NCBI RefSeq assembly: GCF_006770265.1
Contig: NZ_CP017194.1
Location: forward strand, 1,736,001-1,800,000
Reading direction: 5' to 3'
Source of the DNA: Lactococcus carnosus
GTDB lineage: Bacteria; Bacillota; Bacilli; Lactobacillales; Streptococcaceae
DNA length: 64,000 bases
Numbering within the stretch: the first letter of the stretch is position 1; each line of letters begins with the position of its first letter. Both the position numbers and the translations under genes were made by a program. Below are positions 56,237 to 64,000 of this stretch, piece by piece. The notes under the pieces were generated by a model, which saw nothing but the letters and a program-made list of their open reading frames with translations, ran no database searches and was not told the DNA's origin.

Positions 56237-58340
56237 ATTATTTACCTTGTTTTCCCTGACACTTTTGTCAATAGGGACACCATTAACAAGCATGGCACAG
56301 GCAGTTACAATTGATCAAGATACCACTGCTGTCACAGCTGCGCCAATCGATAATACAAACAGTGCTAAAGAACAAGAAACTAAGTCGTCTATTAGTGATG
56401 CACAGAAGATGGCTGAAAAAGACACCACACCTCCAACTACTGAGGAGCCTAAGGCAGATACAAAAGAAACCGATCCTGTACCTACTGAAACGCCAGCCTC
56501 GTTCACCAGAAATGAGCCCGCGAGCGCAAACTCAGAAACTAATTTACCTTGGGGAACTGCACCTTGGACATTTGATACTGAATCTGGCATCTTGACGATC
56601 AACTCGGGAGATCTGGGTGAATACAAGACCTCCCCATGGCGTCGAGAAACTGATAACATCGACGGGAATCAGATCAAAAAGATTATCTTTACTGGTCCTA
56701 CGACGGCACCGGAATATTCAGGCTCTCTATTTGCTAAGCTACCAAACTTGACAGAAATCGTTAACTTGCCTAACTTAGATACTTCAAAAGCGACAAACAT
56801 GGACCGGATGTTCCTTGATTGTCAGTCTCTTAAAGCATTAGATTTATCTAACTTTAATACATCAAATGTAACGAATACTGAGTGGATGTTCCAAGACTGT
56901 GCTTCGCTTACAGAACTAAATCTTGAGACCTTTGACACCTCAAAGGTTACAAAAATATGGATGATGTTTAGTGGATGTGCGAGCCTGACAAGTTTAGATT
57001 TGTCTAAGTTTAACACCAAAAACGTTGGCACGATGGGCAAGCTATTTTATGGCTGCTCAAGCCTGACAAGCATCAACCTGTCAAACTTTGATACCTCAGG
57101 TGCGACAAATATGGGACATATGTTTGAAGGATGTACTTCTCTTAAAAATCTTGATTTGTCTAGTTTTAATATAAATGATAAAGTGACAACAACGATGATA
57201 CAGATGTTTCGTGACGTCCGACTTTCTAGTTTAACACTGGGTGATAAGTTTAAATTTATAGGAGTCGATGCTGGTCTAACTGCTCCAGGTGCACTAAACG
57301 CTGGAGATCAGTTAACTGGAAAATGGATTAGAAAAGACGGGAACTCTAAAGCCTATAGCTCTGACGACTTTATAAAAAAATATGACAAGGAGTTAAAAGC
57401 AGGTACCTACGTGGCTGAACTGAAGAATGATACAGCTATCTTAAAAACCGACATCTCGTTTAGCACTGATTCAGGGAAAACAGTTGCGACTAATGCTGTG
57501 ATTGGTGACCAACTACAAGGGGAGATTACAGTAAAGCATACTGCTGAATCACCGACTAGCTCGACCGCAGTCGCCGTTAAACTAACAAATATCAAGCTTT
57601 TGACAGATGTATGGGCATTAGCCCCTACTGTAACAATCACAACATTTGATCAAGATGGTAAGCAAACAGCTACTGAAGTACAGACTATTTCAAATAATGA
57701 AGTTAGCCTTCCCAGCTTGCCTTATGGCTCATATTTAAAGATTAGGTTGACTGGGACTGTCTGGGAAACTGCAGATGTATCCTCTAGTGATAACTGTCAC
57801 TATACGCTCTATCATAAAAATAAATCAGGTGCTCAAAAAGTTGATAAATCAAATAATTTCGTCATTAATAGTGGTGCACTAAGCTTTGAATCAGTACCTA
57901 ATATTTCCTTTAAGGATAGTTTCTTACCGACCGAATTCGACCAGATAATTGATCGGAAAGATGATGATTATACGATCACAGTAGCAGACTATCGTAGCGC
58001 TAAGCTACCGTCTGATGGGACGATAACAAAGCCTGATCGTGTTAACTGGGATATCACTGCCACAGCTAGTGCATTTAAAGATGCTGCTGGTAAAACGATT
58101 AAGCTATCCACTATGGCAATCAGTTTTACAAATAAAATAGGGGAAGAAAAGGAACTCAGTTCTGCTGCTATACTAATTGCATCTCACGATGTGACAGGGG
58201 AAACTGCTAAAGATAATCATCTTACTCAGTTATCCTGGGCTAAAGAGATTGGCTTTAAAGCAGTCGTCCATAATAGAAGTGGATTAGATACAACAAAATA
58301 TACCGCTGATGTAGCATTTGATCTGCGAACAGCACCCTAA
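56223..58340 (+). CDS. BspA-like DUF285 repeat surface protein with WxL-like C-terminus, unit 1 (CscC type)
   Basis: 705 residues. Signal peptide (about 1-26), a Thr/Glu/Pro-rich stretch (about 27-100), then WGTAPWTFDTESGIL and five or so DUF285 repeats of about 25 residues with the pattern LDLSNFNTSNVT--MF-C-SL (about 170-320), then WIRKDGNSKAYSSDDF, a beta-rich domain and a C-terminal WxL-like domain (VNWDITATAS; end YTADVAFDLRTAP with Phe for the second Trp). DUF285 proteins act as adhesins in other bacteria. It should be held at the wall through its WxL-like domain and the DUF916 protein. Confidence 0.9.
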   Translation: MKQNKLFTLFSLTLLSIGTPLTSMAQAVTIDQDTTAVTAAPIDNTNSAKEQETKSSISDAQKMAEKDTTPPTTEEPKADTKETDPVPTETPASFTRNEPASANSETNLPWGTAPWTFDTESGILTINSGDLGEYKTSPWRRETDNIDGNQIKKIIFTGPTTAPEYSGSLFAKLPNLTEIVNLPNLDTSKATNMDRMFLDCQSLKALDLSNFNTSNVTNTEWMFQDCASLTELNLETFDTSKVTKIWMMFSGCASLTSLDLSKFNTKNVGTMGKLFYGCSSLTSINLSNFDTSGATNMGHMFEGCTSLKNLDLSSFNINDKVTTTMIQMFRDVRLSSLTLGDKFKFIGVDAGLTAPGALNAGDQLTGKWIRKDGNSKAYSSDDFIKKYDKELKAGTYVAELKNDTAILKTDISFSTDSGKTVATNAVIGDQLQGEITVKHTAESPTSSTAVAVKLTNIKLLTDVWALAPTVTITTFDQDGKQTATEVQTISNNEVSLPSLPYGSYLKIRLTGTVWETADVSSSDNCHYTLYHKNKSGAQKVDKSNNFVINSGALSFESVPNISFKDSFLPTEFDQIIDRKDDDYTITVADYRSAKLPSDGTITKPDRVNWDITATASAFKDAAGKTIKLSTMAISFTNKIGEEKELSSAAILIASHDVTGETAKDNHLTQLSWAKEIGFKAVVHNRSGLDTTKYTADVAFDLRTAP

Positions 58341-58394
58341 ATCGTCACTACCCATTTCCTTAGCTAAATGGTTTCAACTTGTAGTATGCCAAAT

Positions 58395-58434
58395 AAAAAG
58401 CCAGTCGCACTGTTTATCAGGGCACTGGCTTTTT
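58395..58434 (+). terminator. Terminator after unit 1
   Basis: AAAAAGCCAGT and ACTGGCTTTTT arms with an 18-base loop, then the T-run. Confidence 0.85.
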
Positions 58435-58539
58435 GCTGTTCTGTATAAATGGTTCTGTCAACTCTGATACGGTAAACACTAGAGTGACTTAACTCACTAG
58501 CATCTAGATATAAAAAAAAAAAACGTTTTCAGTTTATTG

Positions 58540-58568
58540 TTGACATTTAAATAACACATAGGTATAAT
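58540..58568 (+). promoter_or_regulatory. Consensus promoter of surface unit 2
   Basis: TTGACA, 17 bases, TATAAT. An A12 run and AACGTTTTCA (partly cre-like) lie just upstream. Confidence 0.9.
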
Positions 58569-58613
58569 AACATTATACAACCAATTTAATTTATCAAAGG
58601 AGATAAAAACTTT

Positions 58614-59399
58614 ATGGAACTTAAAACGTTATTAAAACGCACAACCATCTTGGCAAGTGTTGTAACGACTGGTGTTATTTTAACAAATACGACAGTCAGC
58701 CATGCTGATGGTACCACGTATAACGGTGCGACGCAGGCTAAAACACAATCTGATTTGACCTTTATAAAATCAGATACCCCGACACCGCCGAGACCGCCTG
58801 GACCACAACCTAATCCAGCGCCAAATCCAACGCCAAATCCAAACAAGGGAGAATTGATGCTCTCTTACGCCTCTGATTTGAACTTTGGTACCCAGCTAAA
58901 ATCAGATACGACGTTCTTTGCTAAAGCCGACATAGATAGTAATGGCGTTAAATTCTTACCATTTATTACAGTAGAAGATTATCGAGGAACTGAACGAAAA
59001 GGATGGAAATTAACTGCTAAGCAAGATAGTCCTTTCAAATCAGTAAAAGATAACAAAAAAGAACTAGCTGGTGCTACCATCACCTTCTCAAATTTATTTT
59101 ATGACGATGAGGCAGGGGCACCTAACGCTGCGTCTGGCGATATTACCTTAACAACCCAAGCGGTAGATCTCGCGACTGCTAATACGACAAATGGTGTTGG
59201 GCCGTGGAGTCTTGGCTTAGGTCGGAAATTAGAAGAGGGGGTAGTCGATTATACGGTAGACAAAGCTGGTAAATCAACACCAGTAAAGGGCCAAGTAACA
59301 AAAGGCGTAAAACTATCTATACCAAGCACTTCTGTTAAGAACTCTGATAGGTATACGACTACGATCACTTATGACCTAATCGCAGTTCCAACAGCCTAG
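58614..59399 (+). CDS. Secreted WxL-like protein, unit 2 (CscB type)
   Basis: 261 residues, the same length as the unit 1 protein and closely similar along the whole sequence, including the Pro-rich linker. Signal peptide to about residue 31 (TTVSHADG), WxL-type motif GWKLTAKQ, and YTTTITYDLIAVP with Tyr at the second Trp position again. AAAGGAG lies upstream. Binding to peptidoglycan is expected, but unit 2 has no DUF916 partner of its own and may use that of unit 1. Confidence 0.88.
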   Translation: MELKTLLKRTTILASVVTTGVILTNTTVSHADGTTYNGATQAKTQSDLTFIKSDTPTPPRPPGPQPNPAPNPTPNPNKGELMLSYASDLNFGTQLKSDTTFFAKADIDSNGVKFLPFITVEDYRGTERKGWKLTAKQDSPFKSVKDNKKELAGATITFSNLFYDDEAGAPNAASGDITLTTQAVDLATANTTNGVGPWSLGLGRKLEEGVVDYTVDKAGKSTPVKGQVTKGVKLSIPSTSVKNSDRYTTTITYDLIAVPTA

Positions 59400-59431
59400 T
59401 CACTCTAGTTAATCATTAAATTTAAAAGGGA

Positions 59432-59482
59432 GAGTTAGACTTGAAATACAGCATTTGCATGTACAAGCTAATTCTCTTTTTC
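59432..59482 (+). terminator. Intercistronic hairpin with U-tract, unit 2 (attenuator candidate)
   Basis: GAGTTAG (59432-59438) and CTAATTC (59468-59474) with TTG/CAA and TACA/TGTA inside, followed by CTCTTTTT. Same arms as in unit 1 although the loop differs. Confidence 0.65.
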
Positions 59483-59526
59483 TAAGGATGAAAAACACTG
59501 GGTTAAAAAAGAGGGCAACAAAAGAT

Positions 59527-59808
59527 ATGAAAATAATAAGATTAACCTTGACCTCCATCTTGACAGGTATGACAGTTTTAGGCACTATCTCTAAAGTTTC
59601 TGGTGACACTAAACCCCAAGTCAAAACAGATGCCGGAATTACATTTATTGAAGGTCCTACAGCTGTAGGACCTTCAAGTAATCGTCTGTTGCCACTTGGG
59701 GAACAGACAATACCGAGTCTGATCTGTGCCGGGATGATACTACTAGTTTTAGTCGTATTGATCATCTATATCAGAAAAAAAAGGGAGGTGAAACATGAGA
59801 CTAAATAA
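59527..59808 (+). CDS. Small surface protein with LPLGE sorting-like signal, unit 2
   Basis: 93 residues, similar to the unit 1 protein: signal peptide (about 1-27), AGITFIEGPTAVGPSS, RLLPLGEQ, membrane segment, basic tail YIRKKR. The Thr of LPXTG is missing here too, so the change predates the duplication or is under selection. It overlaps the DUF285 gene by 14 bases. Confidence 0.85.
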   Translation: MKIIRLTLTSILTGMTVLGTISKVSGDTKPQVKTDAGITFIEGPTAVGPSSNRLLPLGEQTIPSLICAGMILLVLVVLIIYIRKKREVKHETK

Positions 59809-61593
59809 ATTATTTGCCTTGTTTTCCCTGACACTTTTGTCAATAGGGACACCAATAACGCGTGCGACCCAGGCAGTTGCCATGAACCAGAACACTCCCC
59901 CTATTTCAGCTGCATCAGATAGTGATACAAAGAACACTAAAAAACAAGAAGCTGTGCCAGAAGCTGCTAGTGAACAAAAGGCAGCTCAACAAAAAAAAAC
60001 AACCGCAACTAATGATGAACAGGCAGATGAGACCCCCCCTCATCCGTTAAACAAAAACAGACACCCAAAGGCAAAACTGCATCCCCAAAAGATGCCACCC
60101 TTACCTGGGGAAATGCCCCATGGACATTTAATGCTGCTTCAGGTACCTTGCGTATTGGACCTGGACAGCTCGGTGAGGCTACTAGCTCACCATGGAACCG
60201 GAAAGACGATAAGGCTATCAGTAATGATAAAATTAAAAAAATCATCTTCACAGGTGAAAACAAAGCACCTAAAGATAGCACCGACTTATTTGCTGATCTA
60301 AAATCACTGACAGAAATTGTTGGTCTAGACAAATTAGATACGTCAAATGTGACGACAATGGAAAATATGTTTAAATCTTGTCGGGCACTCACAAGCTTAG
60401 ATCTATCAAATTTTAATACTAGAAGTGTAACAATAATGAAAAATATGTTTTTCGTGGTGTCACTCTCTCGTTTAACACTAGGGAAAAATTTTACATTTGT
60501 CGGTGGCATTAGTTGTACCCTAGCTATCCCCTATAACCTACCAGATGGGACGCTTTTACTTCGTAAATGGATAAGACAAGATAGCAACCCAAAAATCCTC
60601 TATTCCTCTGATGACCTGATGACCAAGTATGACTATGGTACAGGAGAGTTAAAATCTGGAACCTATGTCACTAAAGTTAATACCCTTATGTCTACTTTAG
60701 AAACGACTATTTCATTTAGTGCTGATTCTGGCAAGACTAGTGCTGCTGAAGCCGTAATCGGCGATCAATTACAGGGTAAACTCATAGTCAAACATACTGC
60801 TACATCACAGATAGACTCGACTGCAATCGCGGCTAAATTAGTAATTAGCAACCTCTTAACGGACGCCTGGGTATTACTTCCTACTGCTACAATCACGACT
60901 TTTAATAAAAAAGGGATGCAAACAGCGACTGAAGAGCAAGCAGTTAAAAATAGTGAGCTTAGTTTACCAAGATTACCCTTTGGGTCATATTTTGAGATTA
61001 CCTTTAAAGGGACTGCCTGGGAAAAAGCGTATGCATCACCTAGCGGCAATTACCACTATAGCCTCTTTTATCAGAATGAATCCGGTGAACAAACAGTTGA
61101 AAAATCGGGTAATTTTATAGTTAATAGTGGTACTTTTGGCTTTAAACCGATACCCAATATCGCCTTTAAGGACAGCGTCTTATCTATAGCTACAAACCAG
61201 ATAATTGATCGAAAAGATGATAATTATGCGATTACAGTCGAAGACTATCGTGGCGTTCGTTTATCTGACGGCGTAGCGAATAAGCCTGATCGTGTTGACT
61301 GGGAGATCACAGCAACCGCCAGCCCATTTAAAGATACTACTGGTAAAGAGATTAGGCTATCCACTATGGCAATCAGGTTCACAAAGGCATCCGGACAAAC
61401 AACCGAACTAAGTTCAGTTGCAACGCTAATCACGGCTCACGATGTATCAGGCGAGACTGCCAAGGATAATCATCTCACCAAGTTATCGTGGGGTAAAAGT
61501 GATGGATTCAAAGCGATCGTTCATAATAAAAGTGGCTTAGAAGCAACAACATATACTGCAGATGTAGAATTTGATCTAAGAACAGCACCTTAA
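59795..61593 (+). pseudogene. BspA-like DUF285 surface protein, unit 2, out of frame at a C7 tract
   Basis: The frame from 59795 encodes a signal peptide (MRLNKLFALFSLTLLSIGTP) and a Thr/Lys/Gln-rich stretch to DEQADETPP, where a run of seven C (60033-60039) shifts it. With eight C it would read DETPPSSVKQKQTPKGK and continue in the long frame that ends at 61593: WGNAPWTFNAASGTLRIG, about three DUF285 repeats, a beta-rich part and a WxL-like end (VDWEITATAS; YTADVEFDLRTAP). About 599 residues if restored. The rest of the frame is intact, so the shift is recent, a phase-variable switch, or a base-calling error. Confidence 0.85.
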
Positions 61594-61647
61594 GTCCATC
61601 GCGAGTGACTCTTTTAGGTAGGAAACGACAAGTTATCATGATACAAG

Positions 61648-61694
61648 AAAACCATACTGGGTTAATAGTGATATGTACCCCAGAATGGTTTTTT
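61648..61694 (+). terminator. Terminator after unit 2
   Basis: AAACCATACTGGG against CCCAGAATGGTTT (one mismatch) with a 17-base loop and a T-run. Confidence 0.82.
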
Positions 61695-61785
61695 GTATTA
61701 CCTGACAATCAAGTATTATACTTTAAATTTAGAATAGTTACGAATTTAAAGCAATATATCTAGTTAATAAACACCGTTTTAACCA

Positions 61786-61821
61786 GCAAAAAGGCAAGTA
61801 CTGAAGTACTTGCCTTTTTGC
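61786..61821. terminator. Perfect 17-bp hairpin, bidirectional terminator
   Basis: GCAAAAAGGCAAGTACT and its exact reverse complement, two bases apart. T-runs on both strands. Probably ends the convergent DUF285 gene as well as any readthrough from unit 2. Confidence 0.85.
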
Positions 61822-61838
61822 CACGCCGTCAGTTCTCT

Positions 61839-61933
61839 TCCATGATTAGTGGCCACTAATCGATGGACTGCTGACCTCACGATTAGATATTTAATACGTG
61901 TATGCTCACCAAATATCTAGGAGGCGTTGCCTC
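61839..61933. repeat. Cluster of three inverted repeats
   Basis: ATTAGTGGCCACTAAT (61845-61860, perfect, with outer TCCAT/ATGGA), TAGATATTT/AAATATCTA (61884-61892, 61911-61919) and GAGGC/GCCTC (61921-61933). They lie between the convergent surface genes, next to the stop codon of the right-hand one. Nothing in the stretch codes for protein. Confidence 0.6.
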
Positions 61934-61957
61934 AATTACGTGCTTTAATTTCAGATA

Positions 61958-64000
61958 TTAATTCCCAGATTTCAACTCTCCAGTGACATAATTAATCGGG
62001 AAGTCTGTAGGATAGAGTTTAATCTTATGGTCTTTAGTTTCAGCGATATAAGTACCTGATTTCAAGTCCCCAGTGCCATATTTTCCGGTAAAGTCTGTAG
62101 TACTATAGGCCTTAGAATTACCATCTTGTCTAATCCAGTTTCCAGTTAAGTCCTCTCCTGGAGTTAGTGCAGTTGGTCTAGGAAGCTTAAAATCACTGCC
62201 GAAAAATTTAAAGTTCTCACCTAATGTTAAGCTAGAAAGTGATGTATTTTTAAACATACTCATCATTGTTGTGACGTTTGAGGTATCAAAACCAGAAATA
62301 TCTAATTTTTTAAGCTTCTGACATTCCTGAAATGCACCGCCCATATTTACTATTTTTTTAGTATTGAAGTTTGATAGATCTAGAGATTCAAGACTAGCAC
62401 AGTAAAAGAACATATCAACAATTGACTCTACATTTGAAGTATTAAAGTTTGATAAGTCTAGTTTTGTTAGTGCATAACAATCATAGAACATTCCAGCCAT
62501 ATCGGTTACATCTGACGTATCAAGATTTGTTAACCCTTCAATTTCAGTTAACTTAGTTAACTTTTTGAATAATCCATTTGATTTTTTAGGTGCTTTAGTT
62601 TTGCCTGTAAAGATGATTTTCTTAATTAGCTTTTTATCAATCGCTTTAGCACCTTTTTGATTCCATGGTGTGTAGCTAGCAGTCGATAATGTACCTGGTC
62701 CAACCATTAAGACACCTGAATCAGCATTAAATGAACAAGCAGCATCGCCCCATTTAAGGGCTTCCGTTTCAGCAACATAAGTACCCGGTTTTAGTTCCTT
62801 GCCATATTTGTCCATGAAGTCATTCGGACTATAACCATTAGAGTTACCATCTTGTCTAATCCAGTTACCGGTTAAGTTATCCCCTTCATTTAGTTTATCA
62901 GGTGCAGATAGCTCAGCATCATTACCTAAGTCCTTAAATTTATCGCCCAGGGTTAAACTAGAAAGTGTTGTACCACTAAACATGTTTTGCATCGTGGTTA
63001 CCTTTGATGTATCAAAACTTGACAGATCTAAACTCTTAAGAGATGAACACCCGTTAAACATCCCCCCCATATTTGTTAGGTTAGATGTGTCAAAGTTTGA
63101 CAGGTTTAAGTTAGTTAAACTTGTAGCCCCTGAGAACATAGCAACTGTTGATTTAACTTTCGAGGTGTCAAGTTGAGATAGATTTAAACTAGTTAGGGCA
63201 CTACTTCCCCCAAACATGCGGGTCATATCTGTCACATTTGAGGTATCAAAATTTCCTAAGCCAACAATTTCTGTCAGTGATTTAAGATTTGCAAATAAGT
63301 TTCTGCTGCTACTCGGTGCTAGAATTGTACCAGTAAAGATAATCTTCTTGATTAGTTGCTTATCAATCCCTTTATCATCTTTTCTATTCCAAGGTGAATT
63401 AGATGAATTGTCTAGTCTACCTGATTCAACCTTCAAGGTACCTGAATCAACCTTCAAGGTACCTGAATCAGCATCAAAACTCCATGGTGCATCTCCCCAG
63501 AGACGATCCTCTTTAATTTCGGCGACATAGGTACCAGCAGTCATATTATTTTTACCGTATTCTCTCATGAATCCTTCCGGGCTATGAGCAAATGAGTTAC
63601 GATTCTTTTTAATCCATTTCCCAGTTAATTGATCTCCTGGAGTCAACGCAGTAGGTGCAGGGAGTTGAGAATCACTACCGATAAATCTAAATTTATTGCT
63701 TAATTTCAAACTAGAAAGTGGGGGACTAACAAACATATCCTTCATCGTTGTAACCTTTGAGGTATCAAATCCTGACAGATCTAAACTTTTAAGTGACCTA
63801 CATGCTAAAAATACAGCTCTCATATCTGTCATAATCTTAGTATTAAATTTCGATAGGTCTAATGATGTAAGACTCTTACAGTAAAAAAACATATAGCTGA
63901 TAGTATTTACCTTTGTGGTATTAAAGTTTGATAAATCAAGTTTTGTTAATGCATAACAATCATAAAACATCTTCGACATATCGGTTACTTCCGATGTATC
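61958..64000 (-). CDS. Multi-module BspA-like DUF285 surface protein (5' end outside window)
   Basis: At least 680 residues; the frame is open to base 64000. Three modules of about 230 residues, each with WGDAPWSFDADSG-type start, SPWNRKDDKG, IKKIIFTG, LTEI-GL, four or so DUF285 repeats (DTSNVT-M--MF), and LTGNWIRQDGNS ending YGTGDLKSGTYIAE. The protein stops at GELKSGN, where other family members continue as GTYVAE into a WxL domain; no WxL domain or sorting signal is present, so it is either truncated or anchored at its other end. It is convergent with unit 2. Confidence 0.85.
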   Translation of the reverse strand, partial: DTSEVTDMSKMFYDCYALTKLDLSNFNTTKVNTISYMFFYCKSLTSLDLSKFNTKIMTDMRAVFLACRSLKSLDLSGFDTSKVTTMKDMFVSPPLSSLKLSNKFRFIGSDSQLPAPTALTPGDQLTGKWIKKNRNSFAHSPEGFMREYGKNNMTAGTYVAEIKEDRLWGDAPWSFDADSGTLKVDSGTLKVESGRLDNSSNSPWNRKDDKGIDKQLIKKIIFTGTILAPSSSRNLFANLKSLTEIVGLGNFDTSNVTDMTRMFGGSSALTSLNLSQLDTSKVKSTVAMFSGATSLTNLNLSNFDTSNLTNMGGMFNGCSSLKSLDLSSFDTSKVTTMQNMFSGTTLSSLTLGDKFKDLGNDAELSAPDKLNEGDNLTGNWIRQDGNSNGYSPNDFMDKYGKELKPGTYVAETEALKWGDAACSFNADSGVLMVGPGTLSTASYTPWNQKGAKAIDKKLIKKIIFTGKTKAPKKSNGLFKKLTKLTEIEGLTNLDTSDVTDMAGMFYDCYALTKLDLSNFNTSNVESIVDMFFYCASLESLDLSNFNTKKIVNMGGAFQECQKLKKLDISGFDTSNVTTMMSMFKNTSLSSLTLGENFKFFGSDFKLPRPTALTPGEDLTGNWIRQDGNSKAYSTTDFTGKYGTGDLKSGTYIAETKDHKIKLYPTDFPINYVTGELKSGN
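63420..63461. repeat. 21-bp tandem duplication inside the DUF285 gene
   Basis: Two copies of CCTGAATCAACCTTCAAGGT plus A (one mismatch), coding for SGTLKV(D/E) twice. In frame, so it only lengthens the module start. Confidence 0.9.

Noticed and set aside
56315-56659. 114-codon open frame antisense to the DUF285 gene start
   Set aside because: Low-complexity Val/Ser product opposite a Thr/Pro-rich stretch; no start signals.
58516-58534. cre (CcpA) site ahead of unit 2
   Set aside because: The central AACGTTTTCA fits, but the other end is a poly-A run with at least two mismatches, and unit 1 has no match.
61786-61821. Insertion-sequence end
   Set aside because: A perfect hairpin with a two-base loop and T-runs on both strands is better explained as a terminator; no transposase is present anywhere in the window.

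Overview
The window looks like a chromosomal segment of a low-GC Firmicute of the family Streptococcaceae, most like Lactococcus. The reasons are the pbp2B-recR-ddl order, an eps locus of the lactococcal epsABCD type, streptococcal/lactococcal families (DUF1912, DUF960), a tRNA-Leu(AAG), a valS T-box leader, and WxL/DUF916 surface-protein (Csc-type) operons. A branch such as L. piscium/L. raffinolactis is a guess, since no rRNA is present.

Layout. 1-4227 (minus): cell-wall/recombination block ddl (partial), recR, an unknown membrane-anchored protein and pbp2B. 4433-18904: exopolysaccharide (EPS) locus, transcribed leftwards from a consensus promoter at 18876-18904 behind a leader of about 380 nt. 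It runs epsA/wzd, epsB/wze, epsC/wzh, a frameshifted priming transferase epsD, a WchF-like rhamnosyltransferase, four more glycosyltransferases, Wzy, a pyruvyltransferase, Wzx and a NAGPA-like protein. A degenerate LCP protein faces the end of the locus. 19024-22533: rpmG, rpmF and T-box-controlled valS. 22612-25115: a small unknown protein, an ABC exporter and a broken radical-SAM/SPASM gene, probably the wreck of a peptide-modification locus. 25142-41769: mostly housekeeping and metabolism (FusB-family protein, YbaB, MarR plus rhodanese, mmuP-mmuM, LysR/YeiH, tRNA-Leu, RlmD-like enzyme, a P1B-4 metal ATPase with divergent MerR, RecX, pseudouridine synthase, rpsF-ssb-rpsR, rhomboid). 41838-53788: a lipid-related operon with a fused FakA-DegV protein, an orphan bacteriocin-immunity block with a duplicated small membrane gene, a MleR-like regulator with a divergent MFS transporter, uppP, and a GlnPQ-type amino-acid transporter.

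53973-64000 is the most unusual part: two tandem, related surface-protein operons, each starting from a perfect TTGACA-N17-TATAAT promoter. Each has a small secreted WxL-like protein, then a conserved hairpin plus U-tract, a small protein with a sorting-like signal LPLGE that lacks the Thr of LPXTG, and a large BspA-like DUF285 protein with a C-terminal WxL-like domain. Only unit 1 keeps the DUF916/DUF3324 (WxL-interacting) gene. In unit 2 the large gene is out of frame at a C7 tract, which suggests either phase variation or a base-calling error. A third, multi-module DUF285 protein converges on them from the right edge and runs out of the window.

Recurring signals are: three genes (pbp2B, recX, rlmD-like) with a -10-like hexamer abutting the start codon and no Shine-Dalgarno sequence (possible leaderless mRNAs); three frameshifts, all explicable by loss of one base in a homopolymer (C3/C4 in epsD, A5/A6 in the radical SAM gene, C7/C8 in the DUF285 gene); and a textbook 19-bp-spacer MerR promoter. 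Function calls rest on motifs and family knowledge; no database search was run.
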